DNA of 64,000 bases, from NCBI RefSeq assembly GCF_036898095.1, contig NC_090725.1, forward strand, positions 319,376,573 to 319,440,572, in the 5' to 3' direction. The stretch comes from Palaemon carinicauda (Eukaryota > Arthropoda > Malacostraca > Decapoda > Palaemonidae). This document shows, piece by piece, positions 21,480 to 32,928 of this stretch (positions within the stretch are counted from its first letter, which is position 1; the number at the start of each line of letters is the position of its first letter). A model generated the notes under the pieces. It saw nothing but the letters and a program-made list of their open reading frames with translations, was not told the origin of the DNA and did no database searches. The position numbers and the translations under genes are program-made.

Positions 21480-22868
21480 GTTTTGTGTTGTCAATGGTAC
21501 CAGTAGATTGGGTTTGTCCATGTATTGTATCACTATATAAGGGTAAGGGAGATGTGCACGAGTGTTGTAATTCAAGGGGTATTAGTTTGTTGAGTGTAGT
21601 TGGAAAAGTGTATGGTAGAGTACTGATTAATAGGATTAAGGATAAAAAAGAAATTGCAATCTTAGAAGTACAGGGTGGTCTTAGAAGAGGTAGGGGTTGT
21701 ATGAATCAGATTTTTACAGTTAGGCAGATATGCAATAAATATTTAGCAAAAGGTAAAGAGGTGTATGTTGCGTTTATGGATCTGGAGAAAGCGTATGATA
21801 GAGTTGATAGGGAAGCAATGTGGAATGTGATGAGGTTATATGGAGTTGGTGGAAGGTTGTTGCAAGCAGTGAAAAGTTTCTATAAAGGTAGTGAAACATG
21901 TGTTAGGATAGGAAATGAAGTGAGTGATTGGTTTCCGGTGAGAGTGGGCCTGAGACAGGGATGTGTGATGTCGCCGTGGTTGTTTAACTTGTATGTTGAT
22001 GGAGAGGTGAGAGAGGTGAATGTTCGAGTACTTTGACGAGGATTAAAACTGGTAGACGAGAATGACCATGAACGGGAAGTAAATCAGTTGTTGTTTACGG
22101 ATGATACTGTACTGGTTGCAGACGCGTTAGAAAAGCTTGGCCGATTAGTGACAGAATTTGGAAGGGTGTATGAGAGAAGGAAGTTGAGAGTTAATGTGGG
22201 TAAGAGTAGGGTTATGAGATGTACGAGAAGGGAAGGTGGTGCAAGATAGAATGTCATGTTAAATGGAGAGTTACTTGAGGAGGTGGATCAGTTCAAGTAC
22301 TTAGGGTCTGTTGTTGCAGCAAATGGTGGAGTGGAAGCAGATGTACGTCAGAGAGTGAATGAAGAGCGTAAAGTGATGGGGGCAGTTAAGGGAGTTGTAA
22401 AAAATAGAGGGTTGGGCATGAATGTAAAGAGAGTTCTATATGAGAAAGTGATTGTACCAACTGTGATGTATGGTTTGGAGTTGTGGGGAATGAAAGTGAC
22501 GGAGAGACAGAAATTGAATGTGTTTGAGATGAAGTGTCTAAGGAGTATGGCTGGTGTATCTCGAGTAGATAGGGTTAGGAACGAAGTGGTGAGGGTTGAG
22601 AACGGGTGTAAGAAATGAGTTAGCAGCTAGAGTGGATATGAATGTGTTGAGGTGGTTTGGCCATGTTGAGAGAAAGGAAAATGGCTGTCTGCTAAAGAAG
22701 GTGATGAATGCAAGAGTCGATGGGAGAAGTACAAGAGGAAGGCCAAGGTTTGGGTGGATGGATGGAATGAAGAACGCTCTGGGTGATAGGAGGAGAGATG
22801 AGAGAGAGGCAAGAGAGAGTGCTAGATATAGGAATGAATGGCGAGCGATTGTGATGCAGTTCCGGTAG
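21480..22868 (+). pseudogene. LINE reverse transcriptase and C-terminal region (damaged)
   Basis: The first frame (21480-22036) has the RT motifs VAFMDLEKAYDRVDRE and GLRQGCVMSPWLFNLYVD. The catalytic box follows at about 22094 as LFTDDTVL, where other LINEs usually have FADD. Downstream are VMYGLELW, the LRWFGHVER block and a GRPRFGWMDG block (to 22868). Lesions: TGA at about 22034, TAG at about 22250 and a frameshift near 22600. The 5' part, including any endonuclease, is missing because a (TA)n array abuts it. An RTE-like clade is likely but not certain. Role in an intact element: target-primed reverse transcription. Confidence 0.85.
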
Positions 22869-23120
22869 GCCCTGCTGCTTCTTCCGGTGCCTTAGATGAC
22901 CGCGGAGGTAGCAGCAGTAGGGGATTCAGTGGTATGAAGCTTCATCTGTGGTGGATAACGGGGGAGGGTGGGCTGTGGCTCCCTAGCAGTACTAGCCGAA
23001 CTCGGTTGAGTCCCTTGTCAGGCTGGGAGGAACGTAGAGAGGAGAGGTCCCCTTTTTTGTTCCATTTGTTTGATGTTGGTATCCCCCCAAAATTTGGGGA
23101 AGTGCCTTGGTATATGTATG
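22869..23120 (+). mobile_element. Probable 3' untranslated region of the LINE
   Basis: Non-coding sequence directly after the polyprotein stop, running to the (TA)n array. A simple-repeat tail is common for such elements. No independent copy in the window confirms the limit. Confidence 0.5.
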
Positions 23121-23141
23121 TATGCATATATATGCATATAC

Positions 23142-23174
<33 letters not shown>

Positions 23175-23175
23175 C

Positions 23176-23230
<55 letters not shown>

Positions 23231-23265
23231 CATACATATATATATATACATATACATATATATAC

Positions 23266-23323
<58 letters not shown>
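23121..23323. repeat. (TA)n / CATATA array
   Basis: TA array with scattered ACATATA interruptions. It is the left flank of the LTR element at 23324. Confidence 0.95.
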
Positions 23324-23326
<3 letters not shown>

Positions 23327-23908
23327 CACGTTCCTCATATTCTCATTTCCAGATTTAAAACCTTCTTCCGAGGAATGCGAACTGTACCCTCAATGGCCCC
23401 AATGTTCTTACCACTTCAGTTCTTAATTTATTCGTCAACAGCTACTGTAGATAAATAATGCAACACCAACGGGAAAAGACACTCAAGAATGAATGGCAAT
23501 ACATTTATAAACAGCTTAAGTATAAACTAAAATAACACTTTACACTTTGGTTGGGTAAACCAGACTGCTCTAGATTTAAACAAATGGGAAAAAGTAAACT
23601 TATATGCCTAATCAAGGATTATGTACAATATATACAATTTATTGCCGATTTAGCGAAAACTAGATGGCGCTGGAGCGTTTGCTTAGCGATGGCTAGATGG
23701 CGCTGGAGCGTTTGCTTAGCGATGGCTAGATGGCGCTGGAGCGTTTGCTTAGCGATGGCTAGATGGCGCTGGAGCGTTTGCTTAGCGATGGCTAGATGGC
23801 GCTGGAGCGTTTGCTTAGCGATGGCTAGATGGCGCTGGAGCGTTTGCTTAGCGATGGCTAGATGGCGCTGGTGCAACAGAGAAGTAGTCAAAATAATATT
23901 TTCGTAAT
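23324..23908 (-). repeat. 3' LTR of the Gmr1-like element
   Basis: 585 bp, nearly identical to 35883-36400. On the minus strand it ends in GTGACA, matching the usual terminal CA, but begins ATTACG rather than TG. It contains a 33-bp minisatellite at about 23661-23872 with seven AGATGGCGCTGG cores. Confidence 0.9.
23661..23872. promoter_or_regulatory. 33-bp minisatellite in the 3' LTR with CTCF-like cores
   Basis: The core AGATGGCGCTGG starts at 23662, 23695, 23728, 23761, 23794, 23827 and 23860, one per 33-bp unit. The core fits the insect CTCF consensus AGRKGGCGC from memory. Binding is an inference; the array itself is plain in the sequence. Confidence 0.55.
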
Positions 23909-23925
23909 ATTCCCCCTTGGTTAGA
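23909..23925 (-). other. Polypurine tract of the LTR element
   Basis: The minus strand reads AACCAAGGGGGAAT immediately before the 3' LTR, the expected position of the plus-strand primer. Confidence 0.7.
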
Positions 23926-23973
23926 GACTGCTTATCTGTTGGAAAATACAATGTATGAAGTTTTATTCTGGAC

Positions 23974-25430
23974 TCAAAGTACTTTCTCTTTCATTCGAGA
24001 CATGGCATCTGCAATAGTATTAGCTGTTCCAGGTATCCTCACTACTTTAACATTTGATGACGAAAGGATATATGACCATTAAGTAATTTAAGATTGGACA
24101 GCCTAGCTTTCTCCAAAAAACAAAGTGGTAAGTGGTCAGAAAATATAATAGTTTCTTTCTGTCCCTCAATGTATGGTTTAAAGTGAAGTATGGCAGAAAC
24201 TATGCTATATAACTCCTTCTCTATGGTAGGCCAGTTTAACTGTGATCCAGTGAAGCGTCCAGAGTGGTAAGCCACAGGAAAAAGTTGATGCAAGTGAGGC
24301 AGTGTTTTGTCATCCTTGCCAATATTCTGCAGTAACACGCTACCATGTCCATAATTACTGGCATCTACTTCAAGATAAAAAGGTTTATCAAACTCTGGTG
24401 CCCTAAGAATAGGATAAGATGACATTAATAATTTCAGTTGGTGAAAAATTTCTTTATGCTGATTAGTCCATTCAAATTTTTTCTTGCTCGAGGTAAGTTC
24501 AAACAATGGCCCCGTAATACTAGAATAATTTGGACAAAACTTCTTATAGTATCCAGTCATACCCAAAAATGTACGTAAAGACTTTTTGTCATGGGGTGTT
24601 GGATACACCATTATAGATCTTATATTAACCTCTTTAGGCAATACCTTACCACTACCTACTTCGTGACCTAAGTAAGTTACGGTAGCCTTACAGAAGTTAC
24701 TCTTAGAAAGATTTATGGTAAGATTAGCTGCTCTTAATCTCCTAAAAACTTCTTCCAGGAGTTGGAGATGTTTTTCCCAAGAGGAGGTTGCTATCACAAT
24801 GTCGTCTAAATATGCATATACTCCTTCAAGTCCTTGAGTCACTGTCTGGATCATCTTCTGGAAAGTAGATGGGGCGTTACACATTCCAAATGGCATGACA
24901 TTATATGAAAAGAGTCCAAAAGGCACTATAAAACTTGAAATATCTTTAGCTCTCTCTGTTAGTTGAATTTGATAATATCCTTTCATAAGGTCAATCTGAG
25001 TTAAGTATCTAGCATCACTAATGGCATCTATGATATCTACTATTCTAGGTAATGGATAAGAGTCTTTAAGGGTAACTGCGTTTACTTTCCTATAATCTGT
25101 GCACATCCGATATTTGCCATTGGGCTTCTTCACCAACAAGCAAGGAGAGGCCCACGGAGAGGAACTTGGCAAAACCAGATTGTTTGCCAGTAGATAATCC
25201 ACTTCCTCTTTCAGAATAGCCAGTCTGTCTTTAGAAACTCTGTAGTAGGACTGTCTTATAGGTTGCACATCAGTCTGGATAGCAACATCATGTTTCACAA
25301 TTGTACATTTCCCAAGAGTATCCGAACACAGATCGTTATATTGCTGGATAAGTTCTACCATTTGTTTCTTTTTGTCATCTGCCTCAAGATCTAGGTAGGA
25401 AGTGAGGGACTGTAGGATTTGCGAGTTCTC
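23974..25430 (-). pseudogene. RT and RNase H of the Gmr1-like element
   Basis: RT carries MCTDYRKVNAV, LMKGYYQI, PFGMCNAPSTFQ and the YLDD box (24801-24812). RNase H carries FYLEVDASNYG, EKELYS and FSDHLPL, giving the D-E-D pattern. The main frame ends at 24042. The conserved RNase H end resumes in another frame and reaches a stop at 23974, so one indel lies near 24070. Another frame change near 25435 separates it from integrase. It would convert genomic RNA to DNA in the particle. Sequence style is Ty3-type, not copia-type, despite the domain order. Confidence 0.85.
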
Positions 25431-26166
25431 AAGAGTCCTTCCATGACATCACAATTTCATCCGATAAAGATTTTTCTGCAACAGAATTGTTATCAGATTC
25501 CATTAGGGGTAGAGACTGTACAACAGCAAGGTTACATACTTCCTTTGATGGCGATCTTACATAAGGTTTCAAAAGATTTACATGGACTACCCGAGAAGAT
25601 TGTCTTTTATCTGGAGTCTTAATCAGGTAGTTAACTTTAGAAATTCGTTTAGCAATTACATAAGGTCCCATGAATTTCTCACGTAATGAATTACCAGGAA
25701 TGGGATGATACACCAATACCTCATCACCAACATTAAAGCTTCTTACCTTTGCTTTCTTATCATACAGATGTTTCATACCTTCCTGTGCCATTTGCAGATT
25801 ACTTTGAGCAAATTGCAGAAGCTTACTCAATCTCCGATTCAGTGAAGAAAGATATTTCGATGCATCAAACTCTTCTCCCTTTCTATCACCCTGAAGAATT
25901 CTCTCCTTTATAAAAGTGAGTATGGTGCGTGGTCTTCGTCCAAACATAAGTTCGAAAGCACTGATGTTAGTAGATTCATTGCGAACACTACGCAATACAT
26001 ACATTAATAGGTCTAGATCTTCATCCCAGTCCTTTCCCGTCTCGAAGATATACTTCCTTAGTAAAGCTTTCATTGTCTGATGAAATCTTTCTAGGGCTCC
26101 ATTGGTCTGAGGATGGTAAGCTGAGGCCAGAACATGATTAATTCTAAACAGTTTCAATGTATCTCT
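25429..26166 (-). pseudogene. C-terminal half of integrase, Gmr1-like element
   Basis: Starts right at the DIRS insertion. It contains SAYHPQTNGALERFHQ (third catalytic residue, Glu), a typical helical stretch, and a GPY/F-type module with KFMGPYVIAKR. It is the continuation of the core begun at 32929-33330. Located before RT in the reading direction. Confidence 0.85.
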
Positions 26167-26360
26167 AAAATGTTATTTTTATTAGTAAAATAAATTTTTG
26201 AATATACTTACCCGATAATCATGTAGCTGTCAACTCCGTTGCCCGACAGAATTCTACGGAGGGATACGCCAGCTATCACAATACTAGAAGGGGGTGTACT
26301 CACCAGCGCCACCTGTGGCCAGGTACTACAGTACTTCTTGTTGACACCTCCTCAATTTTT
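26167..26360 (-). repeat. 3' inverted terminal repeat of DIRS copy C
   Basis: From about 26203 on it is the near-perfect reverse complement of 32760-32895. The outer ~45 bp differ from the 5' end and recur inverted at 26405-26463. It holds the core AGGTGGCGCTGG in inverted orientation at 26303-26314. Confidence 0.9.
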
Positions 26361-26399
26361 CCTCGGTCCACTGGTTCTCTATGGGGAGGAAGGGAGGGT

Positions 26400-26500
26400 C
26401 AATTAAATCATGATTATCGGGTAAGTATATTCAAAAATTTATTTTACTAATAAAAATAACATTTTTCAATATTAAACTTACCCGATAATCATGTAGCTGA
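26400..26500 (-). repeat. Internal complementary region of DIRS copy C
   Basis: 26405-26463 complements the element's 3' end; 26460-26499 complements its 5' end (32891-32928). The halves meet at the run CATTTTTCAATATT. Confidence 0.88.
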
Positions 26501-26895
26501 TTCACACCCAGGGGGGTGGGTGAAAACCAGTGTACAAGATTAAAGGATAGCTAAGTATCCCATATTTCATATAACAGTTATCTCAAATAACAATGAAATA
26601 ATAAGTACCTGGTAAGGAAGTCGACTTGAACCGTTACTCTGCCTCTTTTTAAGTTCGTCTTCCTTACTGAGCGCAGCGTTCCTCTTGGAGGCTGAATCAA
26701 CTCAAAGGTGCTAAAGTATATAGGGCTGCAACCCCTACTAAAGGACCTCTACACAACCTCTAACCCAGGCGCTTCTCAAGAATGAATTGACCACCCGCCA
26801 AATCAAAAGGATGCGGAAGGCTTCTTAGCCTACCGTAACAACCATAAAAACAACAATAAAAGTATTCAAGAGAAAGGTTAAAAAAGGTTATGGGA

Positions 26896-28010
26896 TTAAG
26901 GGAATGTAGTGGCTGAGCCCTCACCTACTACTGCACTCGCTGCTACGAATGGTCCCAGGGTGTAGCAGTTCTCGTAAAGAGACTGGACATCTTTAAGATA
27001 AAATGATGCAAACACTGACTTGCTCCTCCAATAGGTTGCATCCATTATGCTCTGCAGAGAACGGTTTTTATTAAAGGCCATCGAAGTAGCTACGGCTCTT
27101 ACTTCGTGGGTCCTTACCTTCAGCAAAGCAAGGTCTTCCTCCTTTAAGTGAGAATGGGCTTCTCTAATCAGAAGCCTTATATAATACGAAACCCCGTTCT
27201 TGGACATGGGCCTCGAAGGTTTCTTGATGGCACACCATAAGGCTTCTGACTGTCCTCGAATAGGTTTTGACCTATTAAGATAATATTTGAGAGCTCTTGA
27301 CAGGGCAAAGAACTCTTTCTAGCTCGTTACCTACCATGTTGGAGAGGCTAGGTATTTCAAACGATCTAGGCCAAGGACGCGAAGGAAGTTCATTCTTAGC
27401 TAAGAATCCGAGCTGTAAAGAACATGTTGCAGATTCGGTCGTGAAACCAATGTTCTTGCTGAAGGCATGAACCTCACAGACTCTTTTAGCTGTCGCAAGG
27501 CAGACGAGAAAAAGAGTCTTGAGGGTAAGGTCCTTGAAGGAAGCTGACTGGAGAGGTTCGAACCTAGGTGACATAAGGAACCTTAAGACTACGTCTAAGT
27601 TCCAGCCTGGAGTGGGTAGACGACGCTCTTTAGAAGTCTCAAAAGACTTAAGGATGTCTTGAAGGTCCTTGTTGGAAGAAAGTTCCAAACCTCTGTGGCG
27701 GAGAACTGAAGCCAACATACTCCTGTACCCTTTAATCGTAGGGGCTGAAAGGGATCTCTCATTCCTAAGATGTAATAGGAAGTCAGCTATTTGGGTCACA
27801 GAGGTATTGGTAGAGGATACTGCATTGGCTCTACACCAGCTCCGGAAGACTTCCCACTTAGATTGGTAGACTCTACGAGTGGAAACCCTCCTTGCTCTGG
27901 CAATCGCACTGGCTGCCTCCTTCGAAAAGCCTCTAGCTCTAGCGAATCTTTCGACAGTCTGAAGGCAGTCAACCGAAGAGCGTGGAGGTTTGGGTGCAAC
28001 CTGTCTACGT
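26896..28010 (-). pseudogene. Tyrosine recombinase of DIRS copy C (single frameshift)
   Basis: The N-terminal SAM-like part begins near 28010 (ARGFSKEAASAIARAR, RRVYQSKW). The catalytic part has the first Arg in TAKRVCEVHAF, the box THEVRAVATS, and the nucleophile Tyr in FYLKDVQ. A one-base frameshift near 27280 splits the frame (27275 end / 27207 start). It overlaps the end of the RT polyprotein in another frame, an arrangement known for DIRS. Catalytic residues are all present. Confidence 0.85.
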
Positions 28011-30057
28011 GAGGTTGACGTAGAAGGTCCACTCTTAGAGGGAGAGTCCTGGGGACGTCGACCAGCCATTGAAGTACCTCTGTGAACCATTCTCTTGCAG
28101 GCCAAAGGGGAGCAACCAGCGTCAGCCGTGTCCCTTCGTGCGAGATGAACTTCTGAAGGACTTTGTTTATTATCTTGAACGGTGGAAATGCGTAAAGGTC
28201 GAGATGGGACCAGTTCAGCAGAAAAGCATCCACATGAACTGCTGCTGGGTCTGGAACTGGGGAACAGTACAACGGAAGTCTCTTGGTCATGGAGGTGGCA
28301 AACAGATCTATGGTAGGCTGACCCCACAAGGTCCAAGGTCTGTTGCACACGCTCTTGTGGAGGGTCCATTCCGTGGGAATGACCTGATCCCTTCTGCTTA
28401 GGCGATCTGCTGAGACGTTCATGTTGCCCTGAATGAACCTCGTGACTAAAGTGAGGTTTAGACTTCTTGACCAAATGAGGAGGTCCCTTGCGATCTCGTA
28501 TAGGCTCCTCGAATGGGTCCCTCCTTGCTTGGAGATTTAAGCCAAGGCTGTGGTGTTGTCGGAGTTCACCTCCACCACCTTGCCTAGCAGGAGGGACTTG
28601 AAGTTCAACAGGGCTAAATGAACTGCTAGTAGCTCCTTGCAGTTGATGTGGAGAGTTTCCTGTTCCTCGTTCCACGTTCCCGAGCACTCCTGTCCGTTCA
28701 AGGTCGCGCCCCAGCCCGAGTCCGATGCATCCGAGAAGAGATGAAGATTGGGGGTCTGAATCGCCAACGATAGGCCCTCCCTGAGAAGGAGATTGGTCTT
28801 CCACCACAAGAGAGTGGTCTTCATCTCTTTGGTGACTGGGATAGAGACTGCTTCGAGAGTCAAACCCTTGTCCCAATGAGCTGCAAGATGGAATTGAAGA
28901 GGGCGGAGGTGGAGTCTCCCTAGCTCGACGAACAGGGCCAGCGATGAAAGGGTCCCTGTGAGACTCATCCACTGTCTCACCGAGCAACTGCTCCTCTTCA
29001 GCATGCTCATGATGCAATCTAGGGCTTGGCTTATCCTTGGGGCCGATGGAAAAGCCCGAAAATCCTGACTCCGAATCTCCATTCCCAGGTACACAATGGA
29101 TTGGGAGGGAATGAGCTGAGACTTTTCTAGGTTGACTAACAGACCCAGTTCTTTGATTAAGTCCAAAGTCCAGTTGAGACTCTCCAGACAGCGACGACTC
29201 GTGGAGGCTCTCAACAGCCAGTCGTCTAAGTAAAGGGAGGCTCTGATGTCCGATAAGTGGAGGAATTTTGCTATATTCCTCATCAGATGCGTAAACACCA
29301 TAGGAGCTGTGCTTAGGCCAAAACACAGGGCTTGGAATTGGTAGACAACCTTTCCAAAAACGAATCTCAGGAAAGGTTGGGAGTCTGGATGAATAGGAAC
29401 GTGAAAGTAAGCATCTTTCAGGTCCAACGAGACCATCCAGTCCTCCTGCCTGACCGCTGCTAGGACCGACTTCGTCGTCTCCATCGTGAACGTCTGCTTG
29501 GTGACATAAGCATTGAGCGCGCTGACGTCCAGCACCGGTCTCCAACCTCCTGTCTTCTTGGCCACCAGAAAGAGACGGTTGTAGAAGCCCGGGGATTGAT
29601 GGTCCCGGACTATAACCACTGCTTTCTTCTGTAAAAGGAGCGACACCTCCTGGTGCAACGCTAGCCTCTTGTCCTTTTCTTTGTAGTTGGGAGAGAGGTT
29701 GATGGGAGATGTGGTCAGAGGGGGTTTGCGGCAGAATGGTATCCTGTAACCCTCCCTCAGCCAACTGACAGACTGGGCGTCTGCACCTCTCTTTTCCCAG
29801 GCTTGCCAGAAGATCTTGAGTCTGGCTCCTACTGCTGTCTGGAGATGAGGAGAGTCAGTTTTTTCCTTTAGAAGCCTTGGAACCTTTCCTAGACTTGCTC
29901 CTGGAAGAGTCTGGACGGGAGCTTCCTCGGCTGGGGGCTCTACCACGAAAGGGCGGAATAAACCTCGTAGCAGGAGTATCAGCCACTGGGGTGCGATAAG
30001 TCCTGGGGACTGAGGTAGCAACCTTAGTCTTACGAGCCGATGAGGCCACAAGATCAT
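27796..30057 (-). pseudogene. RT - RNase H - methyltransferase-like polyprotein of DIRS copy C
   Basis: RT motifs: SLDLKDAYFHVPI, CFGLSTAPMVF, YLDDW (29218-29232), VNLEKSQLIPS. RNase H: LFSDASDSGWG, NCKELLAVH, NSDNTTALA. A single in-frame stop at 28537 interrupts the frame, which then continues to 27796 with SADRLSRRD, LPLYCSPVPDP and YAFPPF, the methyltransferase-like region of DIRS elements. The start overlaps gag by about 200 bp in another frame. Apart from the one stop the frame is intact, so this copy is young or the stop is a sequencing error. Confidence 0.87.
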
Positions 30058-32545
30058 GGGTGTCCTTTTGTATCAGGGCCGCAGACAAGTCCTTAACAAG
30101 CTCTTCGGGAAAAAGGAACTTCGAGAGCGGAGCGAAAAGGAGTTGAGACCTTTGACAAGGTGTGATGCTGGAGGAAAGGAAGGTACAAAGCTGCTCCCTT
30201 TTCTTAAGAACCCCTGACACAAACATCGATGCAAGCTCGCCAGATCCATCCCTAATGGCCTTAGCCATGCAGGACATTAAGAGCATGGCAGAGTCCTTGT
30301 CCGCAGGGGAGGTCTTCTTGCTAAGGGCCCCCAGGCACCAGTCTAGGAAATTGAACATCTCAAAGGCTCTAAAAACACCCTTCAGGAAGTGATCAAGGTC
30401 TGAGAAGGTCCAGCAAACCTTAGAGCGCCTCATTGCTGTTCTACGAGGAGAGTCTACCAAACTTGAGAAGTCAGCCTGGGCAGAGGCAGGTACTCCCAAG
30501 CCTGGTTCCTCTCCTGTGGCATACCAAACGCCTGCTTTAGAAGTGAGCTTAGTCGGAGGAAACATAAAGGAAGTCTTTCCAAGTTGCTGCTTAGACTGCA
30601 ACCACTCCCCTAAAATCCTTAACGCTCTCTTAGAGGACCTTGGTAAGACGAGCTTAGTATACGTAGACTTAGCTGGCTGCATGCCCAGCGAAAACTCAGA
30701 TGGCGGAGAGCGGGGGATAGCAGAGACAAAGTGGTCTGGGTATACCTCTCTGAAAAGAGCCAAGACCTTACGAAAGTCAATAGGAGGCGGAGAAGACTTG
30801 GATTCATCCACGTCTGATGAGGGATCCAGGTGTGCAGCCTCATCATCAGAAACCTCATCACCAGAGTGTAGCGAAGTGATAGGTAAGGTATGCTGAACAG
30901 CAGAATCAGCACGAGCTGGAACAAAAATACTTGTGGTTTCCTCCTCAAGTCTCTGTTGAGGGAACACCTGAGGCTCAGGCTGCAAAGGCTGATCAAAAGA
31001 AGTAGCAGAAGGTAGGCGCATGGGTGGAGGGGGCTGACTCCTGGCATGAGTGTCTGAACTCAAGAGTTGCGCTTGCTGTGTGGTTGGTGGATGCGCAGTA
31101 GCAGGTTCCTGAGGAACGAGTTGAGGTTCCTGAGGTGTGAGCTGTGAGCGATGAGGTAGTGGCTGCGAAGAACGCAGAAATTGTCTCGCGAGTTGAGGTT
31201 CCTGAGGCGCAAGGCTAAGGTGTTGAGGTGCTTGCCTTGAGGAGGGTTGAGGTCGCTGCAGCGAGAGCTGAGGAGTCTGACTCATGGATGGGAGAGGTTG
31301 TTGTACCTCAAGAGAGTGTTGCCTCACTGGTGGAACTGCAAGTGGAAGCGGAGGAAGTAAGGTATAAGCTTCCTGTTCCCATTGCTGAGGTTGCCTTAAG
31401 GAAGGCGGAGGGAGCTGAACACCACTGGAAACAGTCAACTCAGAACGTGGTAAGGTATCCTGAGGAGCCTCAACATCGTACGCCTGGCAGGCAGGACTGC
31501 GGTTAGGCGGAGCGATCGCAGGAGGAGGTGTAACCTTCTCAGCCTAACACTCACGCATCAAGACCGCAAGTTGTGACTGCATGGACTGCAGTAGAGTCAA
31601 CTTGGGGTCGGCAGACACTAAGGTCTGCTGAGGTAAAGCCTTAACAGCAGAGATCTGTTGCGGCAGCACCTTACTCCTCTTAGGAGGAGTGCATTCAACT
31701 GATGACTGCGGCGAGTCAGAGCTGATCCAATGACTACAGCCAGGTTGAGCTCTTGAGGTCTGGACTCTGCGTTTGAGTGGTCTTGAGACCTGAGTCCAAC
31801 GTTTCTTCCCTGACAATTCTTCAGCAGACGAGTAAAAGACGGGCTCAATCGTCTGCAGGTGGGAGTGACGGTCTCTGGAAGACACGCCCGCAACCACCGA
31901 GGATACTTCTGTGCGCCGATCAAGGCCTGCCGAACCCTTTTGCCCTTCGACATTGCTTCTCCCCTGGGCTTGGGAGCTTGCAAGAGGTCCCGGACTGGGA
32001 GGACGACTGGCACGCACAGAAGTACCCTCACGCACCACACTGACACTGACACTAGCACTTGGCACTGCACTGACACTAGCACTCGTCACAGCACTGGCAC
32101 TAATACCACCCACTGCACTCTTGACCTTAAGTTCCTTGACTTCGGCCATAAGAGACTTATGATCACTAACCACCGACTCCACTTTGTCACCTAAAGCCTG
32201 AATGGCACGCAAAACAACAGACATATCAGGTTGAGGGCAAATAGTAGGTTCGGGGGTAGCCACTACAGGGGGAGGAAAAGGTAGGGGATCAGGAGGTGAG
32301 GAAAAAAGTGAAGAGCGAGAAGAACTCCTCCTAACTCTCTCTCTCTCTAACTTGGTTGAATACTTAAGAAATCGGACAAAATCAAGTTCCGAAAGTCCGG
32401 CGCATTCCTCACATCGATCTTCTAACTGACAGGGCCTTTCCCTACAGTCAGAACAAGCGGTGTGAGGATCTACCGAGGCCTTCGGAATACGCCTATTACA
32501 AGACCTACATCGTCTATGGGGTGGGGCTTGTGAAATGTCAGACAT
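29855..32545 (-). pseudogene. Gag-like protein of DIRS copy C (one in-frame TAG)
   Basis: One continuous frame of about 896 codons broken only by a TAG at 31544-31546. It begins MSDISQAPPHRRC with a Cys-rich module (CRSC, CSDC, CEEC) spaced like the N-terminus of the copy A/B Gag. A Gln/Pro-rich linker follows (about 30950-31430), then a conserved core (about 30050-30900) and a Ser/Arg/Lys-rich tail (GSSRPDSSRSKSRKG). The ATG at 32543 is a good start because it directly precedes the Cys module. RNA-binding and particle functions are inferred from position. Confidence 0.8.
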
Positions 32546-32759
32546 CTTGAATCAAAAGAGTTAGCCAAGTGGGGATTCCAAATCAAGCAAAAAGATCGTT
32601 AACCGTTAATCAGGACTAAATAATAGCTATCCAAGCTAATATAGAAGTTTTCCAGTAAAGCGACAGCCGAAATCTGAGAGAAATACTTCACCAAAAGCCG
32701 TGAAAATACTCCAAGATCATAAGCGTATCCCAGAACGTCTTGCCGGAAGCACGACAGAG

Positions 32760-32928
32760 GAAAAATTGAGGAGGTGTCAACAAGAAGTACTGTAGTACCT
32801 GGCCACAGGTGGCGCTGGTGAGTACACCCCCTTCTAGTATTGTGATAGCTGGCGTATCCCTCCGTAGAATTCTGTCGGGCAACGGAGTTGACAGCTACAT
32901 GATTATCGGGTAAGTTTAATATTGAAAA
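32760..32928 (-). repeat. 5' inverted terminal repeat of DIRS copy C
   Basis: Reverse complement of 26203-26360. It contains the core AGGTGGCGCTGG at 32807-32818. Confidence 0.9.

Larger units (their letters stand above)
26167..32928 (-). mobile_element. DIRS-type retrotransposon, copy C (different family), nested in integrase
   Basis: Inverted terminal repeats (26167-26360 and 32760-32928), an internal complementary region at about 26400-26500, and the order gag, RT-RNase H-methyltransferase-like, tyrosine recombinase on the minus strand. Flanking sequence on both sides belongs to the same integrase gene, with no obvious target-site duplication apart from a short A/T run. At 6.76 kb it is shorter than copy B because Gag lacks the Arg/Ser/Pro array. 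Damage is light: one TAG in gag, one stop after RNase H and one indel in the recombinase. Confidence 0.9.

Noticed and set aside
21210..21506. Ile/Tyr-rich frames in the (TA)n arrays here and at 23100, 36450, 57400, 61640, 62300
   Set aside because: Translations of (TA)n; no gene.
23661..23872. 33-bp repeats as a CRISPR array
   Set aside because: The units abut with no spacers, lie inside an LTR, and the genome is eukaryotic. It is a minisatellite.
26167..26470. A separate small element next to DIRS copy C
   Set aside because: Same explanation: 3' terminal repeat plus internal complementary region.
27275..29764. An 829-codon minus-strand frame as a single large protein
   Set aside because: Only its last ~245 codons are real (tyrosine recombinase). 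The rest is an out-of-frame reading of the RT-RNase H gene, which carries all the motifs in the other frame.
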